From: Arthrobacter castelli DSM 16402
GTDB taxonomy: Bacteria > Actinomycetota > Actinomycetes > Actinomycetales > Micrococcaceae
Direction: 5' to 3'
Assembly (NCBI RefSeq): GCF_000430705.1
Contig: NZ_AUMN01000003.1
Span: forward strand, 236,654 to 300,653
Length of the DNA stretch: 64,000 nt
Both the position numbers and the translations under genes were made by a program. Shown here piece after piece: positions 9,079 to 17,885 of the stretch; the stretch's first letter is position 1, and the number at the start of each line of letters is the position of its first letter. The notes below the pieces were generated by a model. It ran no database searches. It was not told the DNA's origin and was given only the letters and a program-made list of their open reading frames with translations.

Positions 9079-10320
9079 ATGACGGTACTGAGTGAACTGC
9101 GGATGCGGCCGGCAATGGCCGAACATGCCGGCTGGGACGCATCAGTGCGGACCCGGTTGGTGCTCTCCGCCGTCGTACTGACCCTTTTGCTGATCGGCGC
9201 CAACCTGGCCACGCCGCTGTATCCGCTGCTGCAGGTGCAACTGGGGCTGACGTCCCTGGATATCACTGTCGCGTTCGCGGCCTACGTATTCAGCCTGGTG
9301 GCCGGTCTGCTGCTGGTCGGCCACTGGTCGGACCACATTGGACGGCGGGCCGCACTGTGCGTCGCGATCGTCATCGCGCTGGCCGGCGGACTGGTGTTTG
9401 GTTATGCCAACAGCCTGGCCATGTTGATTGCCGGCCGTGCGCTGCAGGGGGCCGCCGTCGCGCTTGCCACCGGTGCCAGTGCCGCCGCGCTGCGCGAATT
9501 GCTGCCCCGGCATCCCGAATGGGCCTCACGCTTCACCCTGTTGGTCTCGGCCGGAGGCGTGGCCGCCGGACCGGCAATCGGGGGAGTGCTTTCCACGCTT
9601 CCCGACCCGGAACGCACGCCCTTCATGATCCATACCGCGGCACTTGTGGCACTGTTGATTCCACTGCTGGTGCTCAAGGCCCGACCCGCTATCAAGCCCG
9701 CTTCAGGGCAGGCTGCGGCAGCGTTGAAACCGCGCCGGCCGTCGATCTCCCGCGATGCCCGCGGTGCGTTCTGGATGGCCTCACTGGTTGGTTTTACCAG
9801 CTTCGCTGTGTTCGGGTTTTTCCTGTCCCTGGCCCCGACCTACTTCGCGCAGATCGCCGGGACGGATTCGCGTCCGGTGGTCGGTCTGCTCGCGGCACTG
9901 GTGCTGGGCAGTTCGGCAGTGAGTCAACTGCTGGCCATGCGCGGCCGGTATCTGGTCCCTGCCGGGCTGGCAGGGATGGGAATCTCGGTGCTGTTGGTGG
10001 CTGCGGCCGGCTGGACCGGCAGCATTGTTCTGCTGATTGCGGCAAGCGTGGCCGCCGGCCTGTGCCAAGGCGCGGCCTTCCGGGTGGTATTCAACGAGGT
10101 GGCCAACCGGATCGAGGCTGGACGGCACGCCCAGATCATCAGCACCATCTACGTCATCACCTACCTGGGCAGTGCCCTGCCGGTGATCGGGCTCGGGGCG
10201 GCGGCAGGGGCATGGGGACTTTCGACGTCGGTGAGCTGGTTTGCCGGAGCCATCGCCTTAATGTGCCTGGCTCTGGCATGGGTCGGGCTCCGGAAGGCAA
10301 AGGCGCCGTCCAGCGCCTGA
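9079..10320 (+). CDS. major facilitator superfamily transporter
   Basis: 413 residues with about 12 hydrophobic segments. The loop 2-3 signature is present as VGHWSDHIGRRAAL, and loop 8-9 is less conserved. The ATG at 9079 is preceded by AGGTGAG; the longer frame from 8764 runs through the divergent regulator and is rejected. Divergence from an Lrp/AsnC regulator suggests export or uptake of an amino acid or related compound, but the substrate is not readable from sequence. Confidence 0.88.
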   Translation: MTVLSELRMRPAMAEHAGWDASVRTRLVLSAVVLTLLLIGANLATPLYPLLQVQLGLTSLDITVAFAAYVFSLVAGLLLVGHWSDHIGRRAALCVAIVIALAGGLVFGYANSLAMLIAGRALQGAAVALATGASAAALRELLPRHPEWASRFTLLVSAGGVAAGPAIGGVLSTLPDPERTPFMIHTAALVALLIPLLVLKARPAIKPASGQAAAALKPRRPSISRDARGAFWMASLVGFTSFAVFGFFLSLAPTYFAQIAGTDSRPVVGLLAALVLGSSAVSQLLAMRGRYLVPAGLAGMGISVLLVAAAGWTGSIVLLIAASVAAGLCQGAAFRVVFNEVANRIEAGRHAQIISTIYVITYLGSALPVIGLGAAAGAWGLSTSVSWFAGAIALMCLALAWVGLRKAKAPSSA

Positions 10321-10550
10321 GGCGTGTCGCAAGGCGCGGTCGCCTGCGGTCTGCGCCGTTCATGGGTGATTATCGGCGTCCCGATTGCTATCGTCGTGGT
10401 GGCAGCCGTCACACTGGCGGCACCCCGATTATCCAAGGAATTTCTTGAAATGGCCGCCGGCGGCGTTGATGGTGGTGGCTCCACTGGCCGCCTTCCGGTA
10501 CACGACCGGTCCGAACGGCGTTCAGCTGTCTGCCAATGGGGGTATGAACG

Positions 10551-11630
10551 GTGAAGTATTTAGCACGTAAAGCGACTGCTCGGGGCTGCGGGCGGGGACG
10601 TCCGGCAACTGAGTCGGAGGTATCGCGGTGGAATCAGTTGATCGCCCGCAACCCCGATGGCGGCAACGTATTCCAGGGCCGCGATTTCGTTGAGCACAAA
10701 ACCCTGACCGGTTGGCGGGCCAAGTACGCCAACGTTGACGATGTCGCAGTCTCCATCCTGGAGAAACCCGTGCCTGGCCTGGGCAAGCTCTGGTACATCC
10801 CCAAAGGTCCGGGCGTGGCCCGTACCGAGCAGTTGGCTCGAATCGTGCCTTCGTTGAATTCACTGGCACAGGCCAGCGGCGCATTTGCGGTGAAGGTCGA
10901 GCCCGAGATCCAGGCCGGCAGCGCTACCCGCGGCCGCTTCACCGGCATGGGGCTGGTGAAGGTTCCGGATGTGCAGCCGAACAGTTCCACGGTCGTTGTC
11001 GACATTGACAGGCCGGTGGACGAGGTTGTTGCAGGGTTCAAAGGCAAGACCCGTTCGCACATCAGGGCTGCAGAGCGGGCCGGCGTGACGACCACGGTGG
11101 TTCCCGCCACGGACGCGAACTGCGCGCATTTTTACCGGCTCCTTGCCGAGACTGCCGAGGGAAATTTCCGAATCCGGAGCGAGCGGTACTACCGCCTGTA
11201 TTGGCAACGCCACGTCCGTTCGGGTACCGGGATGATGCTCTTCGCAACCGTCGATGGACGGATTGTTGCCGCTGATTTCCTGATGCTGGTCGGGAACAAG
11301 GCTGCCCGGAAAGATGCCGCGAGCAGTCGCAATGACAAGATCCGCGGGGCAGCTGCCCTGTTGGAAGTGGAGGCGGTCAATTCGCTGCGTGAAGCGGGGA
11401 TCGCCGAATATGACCTGTGTGGCGCGCCTCCGTCTGCGGAAGCGAGAAACCGCGATCATCCACTTCATGGGGTCGGCGCTTTCAAAACAGGATTCAACAA
11501 TGACATCACCGATTATGTGGGGACTTGGGAGCAGCCAATCGCCACGCTGTCCCACGCCCTGTGGAGGAAAGCCGGGGAGCGGGCGGCGCTGTCGATACAT
11601 AACCGGCTGCATGGCGAAAACTACTATTAG
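10551..11630 (+). CDS. FemABX-type peptidyltransferase (lipid II interpeptide bridge or related)
   Basis: 359 residues with two GNAT-like halves. FKGKTRSHIRAAERAGV is the helix typical of FemABX enzymes, and the C-terminal part has AEYDLCGAPPSAEARN and GVGAFKTGFN. These enzymes transfer amino acids from aminoacyl-tRNA to the peptidoglycan precursor side chain in the cytoplasm. The start is GTG 10551. The histidine kinase gene follows on the same strand after about 100 bases, so envelope-stress control is possible but unproven. Confidence 0.85.
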   Translation: MKYLARKATARGCGRGRPATESEVSRWNQLIARNPDGGNVFQGRDFVEHKTLTGWRAKYANVDDVAVSILEKPVPGLGKLWYIPKGPGVARTEQLARIVPSLNSLAQASGAFAVKVEPEIQAGSATRGRFTGMGLVKVPDVQPNSSTVVVDIDRPVDEVVAGFKGKTRSHIRAAERAGVTTTVVPATDANCAHFYRLLAETAEGNFRIRSERYYRLYWQRHVRSGTGMMLFATVDGRIVAADFLMLVGNKAARKDAASSRNDKIRGAAALLEVEAVNSLREAGIAEYDLCGAPPSAEARNRDHPLHGVGAFKTGFNNDITDYVGTWEQPIATLSHALWRKAGERAALSIHNRLHGENYY

Positions 11631-11729
11631 CGTAAACCTCGGATTAATCGGGCAGGATTCCCGGGCTCTGGTGTCAGCCACTTCACCGCGGTGCGGTCGA
11701 GGCACCATACGAAAGCTACGCTGTCACCT

Positions 11730-13145
11730 ATGACCAATCTCGCCACACGGATAGGCCGTTCGCTGGCCAGCATGAGGGTGCGCATTGTCGCCGTCGTCGT
11801 GATTTTGCTGCTGTTCTCATCTGCTGGCTCGGTGCTGCTGCTGCGGGTGGTGCTGTTTGAACGCCTGGATACCGAAATCAAGGTAGGGCTCGATGCGGAG
11901 GCTGAGGAGTTCCAGCTGCTGAGCGAGGGTACCAATCCGCGCACCGGAAAGCCGTTCGGCAACGATCTGGAAGCGCTGTTCGATGTCTACTTCTCTCGTG
12001 AGGTCCCGGACGAGGGTGAAACCCTGCTGGCGTTCATCGGCGGAGAATTGTACGAATCGCGCCGGGATCGCACTGCTGCACATCCCGGACAAATCCAGGG
12101 CGCGATCGACTATTGGACGTCGCTGGAGAAAACCAAACGCGGCGCACTGGACACACCGGCCGGGCATGTCCGCTATGTAGCCATACCGGTGACCGGCGAA
12201 CCGAACGACGGGTTGTTCGTCGTGGCGAACTTCCCTGCCTACGAACGCAGCGAAATTGACGACGCCGTGCAGTCGCAGATCATTGTGCAAGCCGTGACGC
12301 TGACCGTGGCTTCGCTGCTGGGGCTGCTGCTGGCCGGACGCGTGCTGCGGCCTTTGCGGTCCCTTGCCACAACGGCCCGCAACATCTCTGATACGGATTT
12401 GACCAGGCGCATCGAAGTGCGTGGCAACGACGAAGCCTCTCAGATTGCGGCCTCCTTCAACGACATGCTCGGCAGGTTGGAACAGGCGTTCACGGCTCAA
12501 CGGCAATTCCTGGACGACACCAGCCACGAACTGCGCTCGCCGCTGACGGTGATCCGCGGCCACATTGAGCTGATCGAACTCGATGAGACTGCTGAAGACC
12601 GGGCGGAGACGGTGGCGCTGGTCACCGATGAGATCGACCGGATGGACAAGATCGTATCGGACCTGTTCCTGCTGGCCCGTGCCGAACAACCCGACTTCCT
12701 GGAGACTGAGCGGGTCGATCTGCGGACTCTGATCCAGGACGTGCACCGCAAAGCGACGGCGCTTGCCTCGCGGGACTGGCAGCTGCAGTTGCCGGCAGAG
12801 ACGGCCATTACGGCAGACCGCCACAGGATTACCCAGGCCATGCTGCAGTTGGCGGAGAACGCCGTGAAATTCACTGGGGACGACGCCGGTATCCAGCTTG
12901 GTGCGTCCGTCGCCGGAGATGACGTTGTGTTCTGGATCCAGGACACCGGCCCGGGCGTATCAACCGCGGACGCCGAGATGATCTTCAACCGCTTCAAGCA
13001 GGGAACGTCCCCGCAGCGCAAGCAAGGGGCGGGACTGGGGCTGTCCATTGTCTCGGCGATCGCCGAAGCCCACGGCGGCAGCGTGCGGTTGGCGTCGTCC
13101 GAGGTGGGGGCCCGCTTCGAAATGACCATCCCGCGCAGCGGCTGA
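11730..13145 (+). CDS. HAMP-domain sensor histidine kinase (no adjacent response regulator)
   Basis: 471 residues. A transmembrane helix is near residues 15-37 and a second near 190-210, enclosing an extracytoplasmic sensor region. HAMP follows (RPLRSLATTARNISDTDLTRR), then the H-box DDTSHELRSPLTVIRGHIEL, the N-box LQLAENAVKF, G1 IQDTGPGVS and G2 GAGLGLSIVSAIAEAHGG. All kinase motifs are intact. The upstream neighbour is FemX-like and the downstream one an ArsR-type gene, so its response regulator must be elsewhere. The ATG at 11730 lacks a clear ribosome site; ATG-like codons at 11691 are less likely. Confidence 0.92.
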   Translation: MTNLATRIGRSLASMRVRIVAVVVILLLFSSAGSVLLLRVVLFERLDTEIKVGLDAEAEEFQLLSEGTNPRTGKPFGNDLEALFDVYFSREVPDEGETLLAFIGGELYESRRDRTAAHPGQIQGAIDYWTSLEKTKRGALDTPAGHVRYVAIPVTGEPNDGLFVVANFPAYERSEIDDAVQSQIIVQAVTLTVASLLGLLLAGRVLRPLRSLATTARNISDTDLTRRIEVRGNDEASQIAASFNDMLGRLEQAFTAQRQFLDDTSHELRSPLTVIRGHIELIELDETAEDRAETVALVTDEIDRMDKIVSDLFLLARAEQPDFLETERVDLRTLIQDVHRKATALASRDWQLQLPAETAITADRHRITQAMLQLAENAVKFTGDDAGIQLGASVAGDDVVFWIQDTGPGVSTADAEMIFNRFKQGTSPQRKQGAGLGLSIVSAIAEAHGGSVRLASSEVGARFEMTIPRSG

Positions 13146-13151
13146 ATTCCT

Positions 13152-13180
13152 TTCCGGGCGGAGGGCGCCTCCGCCCGGAA
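13152..13180 (+). terminator. 13-bp perfect hairpin after the histidine kinase gene
   Basis: TTCCGGGCGGAGG and its exact complement are separated by a 3-base loop, starting 6 bases after the kinase stop codon. There is no clear U-run. This is a common form of terminator in high-GC bacteria. Confidence 0.75.
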
Positions 13181-13444
13181 GTCACTATCTACCGAACGAA
13201 CCTGCTGATTCTGGCAGAAAGTGCCCATTCGCGGTCGACCCGCCGGAGGGCTGGATGGTCCTGCGTTTCAGGACTTTGCCTGTCCGCATGCAGCTGTCCG
13301 TGCGGGGGTTGGCCTGCTGAACTGGTGGCATGGCAGATCAACCGTTTCCCGTGCACGGAACCGCTGGTCCGCCCGTGCACGGATCCACTGCCGCATTTGG
13401 CGGCTGGTGGGGCGGCAGCCTGCTCCGTCGGGCGGATCCAACAC

Positions 13445-13515
13445 ATGCAAAGAACTCGTTGCAAACAGAATATTGCAAAAAACATGTTGCAAAGAAATCT
13501 TTGCGGTTCTATGCT
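13445..13515 (+). promoter_or_regulatory. 14-bp iteron array overlapping the promoter of the ArsR-type gene
   Basis: The heptamer WTGCAAA occurs at 13445, 13459, 13473 and 13487, exactly 14 bases apart, with a degenerate fifth unit (TTGCGGT) at 13501. The fourth copy doubles as a -35 box (TTGCAA 13487-13492), followed 17 bases later by TATGCT at 13510-13515 and the ATG at 13522. The transcript is thus probably leaderless and the repeats are well placed for autorepression. Confidence 0.7.
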
Positions 13516-13521
13516 GGGTGC

Positions 13522-14142
13522 ATGAACGCATCACCGGAAGCTGGCGAACCCAAAGAGCGGACAGTCGACCTCACATCCCTGAAGGTCCTCGCCCACCCGC
13601 TCCGTGTGCAGATCCTGGAGCGGTTGTCCCGCCACGGCGCCCAAACATCCAGTTCCCTCGCCGAAGTGCTGGGCGAATCCAGCGGAGCCACGAGCTACCA
13701 CTTGCGTCAGCTGGCGAAGCACAATTTCGTCCGGGAAGTGGCAGGGAAGGGTACCGGCCGCGAGCGGTGGTGGGAACGCCCTCCCGGTGCCTTGAACATC
13801 CCGGGCCGTGACCTGGCCGGCGATCCGGCGGGGCGCGAAGCTCTCAGGCTGGTCAACCGTGAGTTCGAGCAACTCCGCGGCACGGCGCTGACGGACTTCA
13901 TGACGCATGGCCTCGAGGAACTGCCTGCTGAATGGGTCGATGCGTCATCCATCAATACCCACCACCTGCATATGACGGTAGAGGAAATGGAGGCTGCTTC
14001 CAGGGCCTTGGAAGAAGCCACTAACCGGATCCTCGCCCCGTATCGCGCCGACAAGCGGGAACGGCCGGAGGACGCCCGTCCCATCGAGGTGCACTTGAAT
14101 TCATTCCCTTTGGTCGATGGTCAGCGCCGCGACCATACTTAG
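13522..14142 (+). CDS. ArsR-family winged-helix regulator
   Basis: 206 residues. The winged helix occupies residues 10-90: LKVLAHPLRVQILERLSRHG, SGATSYHLRQLAKHNFV and the wing GTGRERWWERPPGA. The C-terminal half is helical (VEEMEAASRALEEATNRIL) and has no cysteine cluster, so it is unlikely to be a metal sensor of the classical ArsR type. I chose the ATG at 13522 because a well-spaced promoter ends just before it; longer frames upstream run through the repeat array. A small gene follows 15 bases later. Confidence 0.88.
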   Translation: MNASPEAGEPKERTVDLTSLKVLAHPLRVQILERLSRHGAQTSSSLAEVLGESSGATSYHLRQLAKHNFVREVAGKGTGRERWWERPPGALNIPGRDLAGDPAGREALRLVNREFEQLRGTALTDFMTHGLEELPAEWVDASSINTHHLHMTVEEMEAASRALEEATNRILAPYRADKRERPEDARPIEVHLNSFPLVDGQRRDHT

Positions 14143-14157
14143 ACAGGAACTTCTGCC

Positions 14158-14424
14158 ATGACAACCTTTCCCACGGAAACCGTCGGGGCGTATCCGGGCG
14201 GGCCAAACGCCGCCGATGTTCGCACCGACCCGCACATCAGGCTCCATGGGTTCGACGCCGCCGTCGTACGCACTGGCACCGCATTAGCGCAGTGGGGCCG
14301 CCATCGTGCGCTCCGGCGTTCGGCCGCCCGTTCGGCTCAGCAGCATCGTTTGCGGCTGCAGGCAGAACATGGCGAGACCCGCAGCATGGCCACGGCGCGC
14401 TCGCATTCGCAGCTGCTCCCGTAG
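14158..14424 (+). CDS. small basic protein of unknown function
   Basis: 88 residues, rich in arginine and alanine in the C-terminal half (QWGRHRALRRSAARSAQQ), with AGGAA before the ATG. It begins 15 bases after the ArsR-type gene and is probably co-transcribed. I recognise no domain. Short Arg-rich proteins of this kind are common in Arthrobacter-like genomes, but it could also be chance coding. Confidence 0.45.
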   Translation: MTTFPTETVGAYPGGPNAADVRTDPHIRLHGFDAAVVRTGTALAQWGRHRALRRSAARSAQQHRLRLQAEHGETRSMATARSHSQLLP

Positions 14425-14577
14425 ACTCCGCCGGTGTGCCGCAGGCGGATGCCTCCCGCATGCCGGCATACCGGCGGTGAAGCCCTCCCGACCGAGGAGG
14501 CCCGGGGCGGGGGTTACCAGGAGCCCTGAAGCGCAGTACAGTATTCACAGCAAGCGCGAGCAAGGAGGTGGGTCACG

Positions 14578-14643
14578 ATGATTGTCACAACGACGAATCC
14601 GATTCCAATTACCCACCCCGCTTCACGCCGCAACGGCAGCTAA
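14578..14643 (+). CDS. 21-codon ORF with a very strong ribosome site
   Basis: ATG 14578 follows AAGGAGGTG with ideal spacing, the best ribosome site of this region, yet the frame closes after 21 codons (MIVTTTNPIP start, RRNGS end). A TACAGT hexamer at 14537-14542 could be a -10 box. It lies 82 bases upstream of the rsgA start. It may be a leader peptide or the remains of a gene. The coding call rests on the ribosome site only. Confidence 0.4.
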   Translation: MIVTTTNPIPITHPASRRNGS

Positions 14644-14725
14644 CAGCGCGCTCAACGCCGGACACTGCCCCGCCACGCCGTACCATTGTCGTGGCCGCGT
14701 GAAGCCCCCATCAAAAGGTTGCACG

Positions 14726-15766
14726 TTGAATTCATTATTGGCTCCGTACGGCTATACAGACCGTATCCACCGGCTTTACCAATCCACCTTCGAAGATCCG
14801 CATCCGGCCCGTGTGGCACGGGCCGACAAGAGCCATATCCTGGCCGCGACCGGCAGCGGGATGCTCCACCTGTCCTATCCGGCCGCCGAGTCCCAATGCG
14901 CCGTCGGCGACTGGGTGCAGTTGGGAACCAACGCCGCAGGGGAGCCGGCCGTTGCCGGAGTCCTCGAACGGTATTCCATGCTGGCCCGCAAAACCGCCGA
15001 TGAACGGCTCTCGGGCATCCAGGTGCTGGCCGCGAACGTCGACATTGTCGGCCTCGTGGTTCCACTGGACCGGCCGATCTCCCATAATCGGCTCGAACGC
15101 ACGCTCGTGGCAGCCTGGGACTCCGGCGGTCAGCCACTGGTGATTCTCACCAAGGCGGACCTGTCCAATGGCCACGACGACGTCGTCAGTCAAGTGATCG
15201 GCCAGGCGCCCGGTATTGAGGTGGTCACCACCGCCGCCGAATCAGGTGACGGACTCGAGGAACTGATGCTGCATTTCGAACCCGGCCGGACCGTTGTGCT
15301 GCTCGGCCCTTCCGGCGCCGGCAAGTCGACCCTGATCAACGCTCTCGCAGGTCAGGAGGTGCAGGACACCGGAAAGGTGCGTGCTGCCGACGGTCGTGGC
15401 AGGCACACCACCACCTCCCGGGAACTGATTCCGCTGCCCAACGGGGCTGTTTTGATGGACACTCCCGGGGTGCGGGGATTCGCCCTCTGGGACTCGGACA
15501 CCGGAATGGAATCAGTATTCGGCGACATCGAGGCGCTCTTTGCCGATTGCAGGTTCAACGATTGCAACCATGGGCCTGAGCCGGGCTGCGCCGTCCAGAC
15601 TGCGCTGGCGGACGGCCGCCTCGAGCACCGCAGGTGGAACAGTTACCTGAAACTGCAACGCGAATTGGAGCACCTGCAACGCAAACACGACCAGGCAGCC
15701 CGACGCCGCTATGGACGGGAATGGGCCAAGATCACCAAGGCTCACAAGGCCGGGAGGAAGGTCTAA
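14726..15766 (+). CDS. rsgA: ribosome small subunit-dependent GTPase RsgA
   Basis: 346 residues, the usual RsgA length. Order: N-terminal OB fold (VAVGDWVQ-like, seen as CAVGDWVQLG), then the circularly permuted GTPase with G4 (LTKADL), G1 GPSGAGKST, G3 DTPGVRGF, and a C-terminal zinc knuckle (CRFNDCNHGPEPGC). It checks late 30S assembly by GTP hydrolysis. The start chosen is TTG 14726, with AAAAGG seven bases upstream; the frame is open to 14582 but those residues do not resemble RsgA. Confidence 0.93.
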   Translation: MNSLLAPYGYTDRIHRLYQSTFEDPHPARVARADKSHILAATGSGMLHLSYPAAESQCAVGDWVQLGTNAAGEPAVAGVLERYSMLARKTADERLSGIQVLAANVDIVGLVVPLDRPISHNRLERTLVAAWDSGGQPLVILTKADLSNGHDDVVSQVIGQAPGIEVVTTAAESGDGLEELMLHFEPGRTVVLLGPSGAGKSTLINALAGQEVQDTGKVRAADGRGRHTTTSRELIPLPNGAVLMDTPGVRGFALWDSDTGMESVFGDIEALFADCRFNDCNHGPEPGCAVQTALADGRLEHRRWNSYLKLQRELEHLQRKHDQAARRRYGREWAKITKAHKAGRKV

Positions 15767-15945
15767 TCCGAAGGACACGGAGGGGCGCCAGGGCCCGGAA
15801 TCATCCAACGCACCCGGCGGGGCATGATGGACTAGGCCGTTCGGTTTCAATAAGGTGACAGCAGGACGGTTGACGACCAAGCCATCCGGCGCTTGGGGAC
15901 GAATAGTGTCTGAAGGCCATGGACCTTACAGGAAGGCGAAGCTCG

Positions 15946-17133
15946 ATGACGAGACCAGTTACCGGCACTGCTGCCGCCACTGCCGCTGCCCCTGCCGGTG
16001 GGCCGCGGCCACGCAGGGGGCTCGGGCCGATGGTCGAGTTTGAAGCGGTCACCAAGCAGTTCCATTCCGGCTCAGCGGCGGTGGATAACCTCACCATAGA
16101 TATCGACCGCGGCGCGATCACGGTCCTGGTCGGCCCCTCCGGCTGTGGCAAAACCACGTCGCTGCGGATGATCAATCGGATGGTCGAACCGACGTCGGGC
16201 ACTATCCGTGTTAATAGCGAGGACATTTCGTCGAAGCCCGCAGCGCAATTGCGCCGTTCCATGGGGTATGTCATGCAGTCAGCCGGGCTGATGCCGCACC
16301 GCACGGTGGTGGAGAACATCGCGACCGTGCCGCGGCTGAATGGCCAAAGCCGCAAGGATTCGCGCCGCCGGGCCCTCGAACTGCTCGACGTGGTCGGACT
16401 GCAGGGGGCCATGGCCAAGCGCTATCCGTCCCAGCTCTCCGGCGGGCAGCAGCAACGCGTGGGTGTCGCCCGCGCGCTGGCGGCGGACCCGCCGATCCTG
16501 CTGATGGATGAGCCGTTCAGCGCCGTCGATCCGGTGGTGCGGGCGGAGTTGCAGACGGAACTGCTGCGGTTGCAAAAGGATCTGTCCAAAACCATCGTCT
16601 TCGTCACCCACGACATCGACGAGGCGACGGTGCTGGGCGACAAGGTGGCCGTATTCGCCACCGGCGGGCGGGTGGCGCAGTACGCCACAGCGGAAGAGAT
16701 TCTGCGCGCCCCGGTGGACGACTTCGTCGCCGGGTTCGTCGGCCGCGACCGGGGATTCCGGCATCTGGCGTTCAACAGCGGCGAGCAGCTGTGGGTCCAT
16801 CCGATCGGCACTCGATCCGTGAGCGAGCTGCCCAAGGGCAATGCCGGCCGGGAGTGGACGCTGATGGCCGACGACGGCGGCAGGCCGGTCGGGTGGATGG
16901 CCCCCGACTCGCCGCCCTTGACGGATCGTACGGAACTGGTCCCGGGCGGTTCGCTCTACCGCCGGGGCGATTCGCTGCGCGGCGCGATGGATGCCGCACT
17001 GTCCTCGCCTTCGGGACTGGGCGTAGTGATTGACGACGGCGGCAAGGTCGCCGGCGTCGTCAAGCCCGGTGAGGTGCTCAGCGCCATCGAGCAATCGAGA
17101 ATTGACCGGAACCGCGGGAACGGGACCGGCTGA
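15946..17133 (+). CDS. ABC transporter ATPase, glycine betaine/choline (OpuC/ProV-like)
   Basis: 395 residues. Walker A GPSGCGKTT, Q-loop YVMQSAGLMPH, signature LSGGQQQRVGVARAL, Walker B ILLMDEPFSAVDP and the H-loop THDIDEA are all intact. The C-terminal ~130 residues hold a degenerate CBS-like region, as in OpuCA/ProV regulators of osmotic gating. The ATG at 15946 is preceded by AGGAAGG; an ATG at 15919 is possible. First gene of a tightly overlapping operon with two permeases and a lipoprotein. Role: import of compatible solutes, acting at the inner face of the membrane. Confidence 0.93.
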   Translation: MTRPVTGTAAATAAAPAGGPRPRRGLGPMVEFEAVTKQFHSGSAAVDNLTIDIDRGAITVLVGPSGCGKTTSLRMINRMVEPTSGTIRVNSEDISSKPAAQLRRSMGYVMQSAGLMPHRTVVENIATVPRLNGQSRKDSRRRALELLDVVGLQGAMAKRYPSQLSGGQQQRVGVARALAADPPILLMDEPFSAVDPVVRAELQTELLRLQKDLSKTIVFVTHDIDEATVLGDKVAVFATGGRVAQYATAEEILRAPVDDFVAGFVGRDRGFRHLAFNSGEQLWVHPIGTRSVSELPKGNAGREWTLMADDGGRPVGWMAPDSPPLTDRTELVPGGSLYRRGDSLRGAMDAALSSPSGLGVVIDDGGKVAGVVKPGEVLSAIEQSRIDRNRGNGTG

Positions 17134-17885
17134 TGGAGTGGGTCTTCAACAACAGTGACGAGATTCTGCGTTACACCGGGCTGCACCTGTATCAGTCAGT
17201 GGTGCCACTGGCACTCGGGTTGATGATTGCCATTCCCATAGGCCAGCTTGCCAGGCAGCACCGGGCGCTGGGTGGTTTTGTGCTCTCGGCCAGCTCCGTG
17301 ATGTACACCGTGCCTTCGCTGGCGTTGTTCGTGATGCTTCCTGTGGTGCTTGGCACCGGGATCATCGACTTAATCAACGTGATCGTCGCCCTGACTCTCT
17401 ACGCCGTGGCGCTGTTGACCCGCTCTATGGTTGACGCGTTGAACTCGGTCGACGACGGCGTCCGGCAGGCTGCCACGGCAATGGGGTACAAGCCGTTCCG
17501 CAGATTCTTCCATGTGGATCTTCCGCTTTCCGTGCCGGTGCTGTTCGCGGGGCTGCGGGTGGTGTCAGTGAGCAACATTTCGCTGGTCAGCGTTGGTGCG
17601 GTGATCGGGATCCCCAACCTTGGCTACTATTTCATCAACGGTATGCAGCGCCGGTTCATCCTCGAGATTGTGACCGGAATTGTCCTTACCCTGCTGCTGG
17701 CAGTGTTGATGGACCTGTTGCTGGTGTTGATCGAGAAGCTGCTCACACCGTGGACGCGTGCCGCCGGCGCAGCGCCTCCCACTGATGCGGCCCGGGCCGA
17801 AGCGCTCGCGACAGGACCGCACCACGATACCGGTGCGGCAGCTGATCCGGGAAGGGCGCCGGAACTGGAGGGCAGAGGACGATGA
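17133..17885 (+). CDS. osmoprotectant ABC permease 1
   Basis: 250 residues with about six membrane segments and the inner-membrane-component signature near DDGVRQAATAMGYKPFRRFF. The start codon overlaps the ATPase stop, and its own stop overlaps the next permease by 4 bases, so the genes are translationally coupled. The C-terminus has a long hydrophilic tail (about residues 210-250) that is not part of the transport fold. Confidence 0.9.
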   Translation: MEWVFNNSDEILRYTGLHLYQSVVPLALGLMIAIPIGQLARQHRALGGFVLSASSVMYTVPSLALFVMLPVVLGTGIIDLINVIVALTLYAVALLTRSMVDALNSVDDGVRQAATAMGYKPFRRFFHVDLPLSVPVLFAGLRVVSVSNISLVSVGAVIGIPNLGYYFINGMQRRFILEIVTGIVLTLLLAVLMDLLLVLIEKLLTPWTRAAGAAPPTDAARAEALATGPHHDTGAAADPGRAPELEGRGR

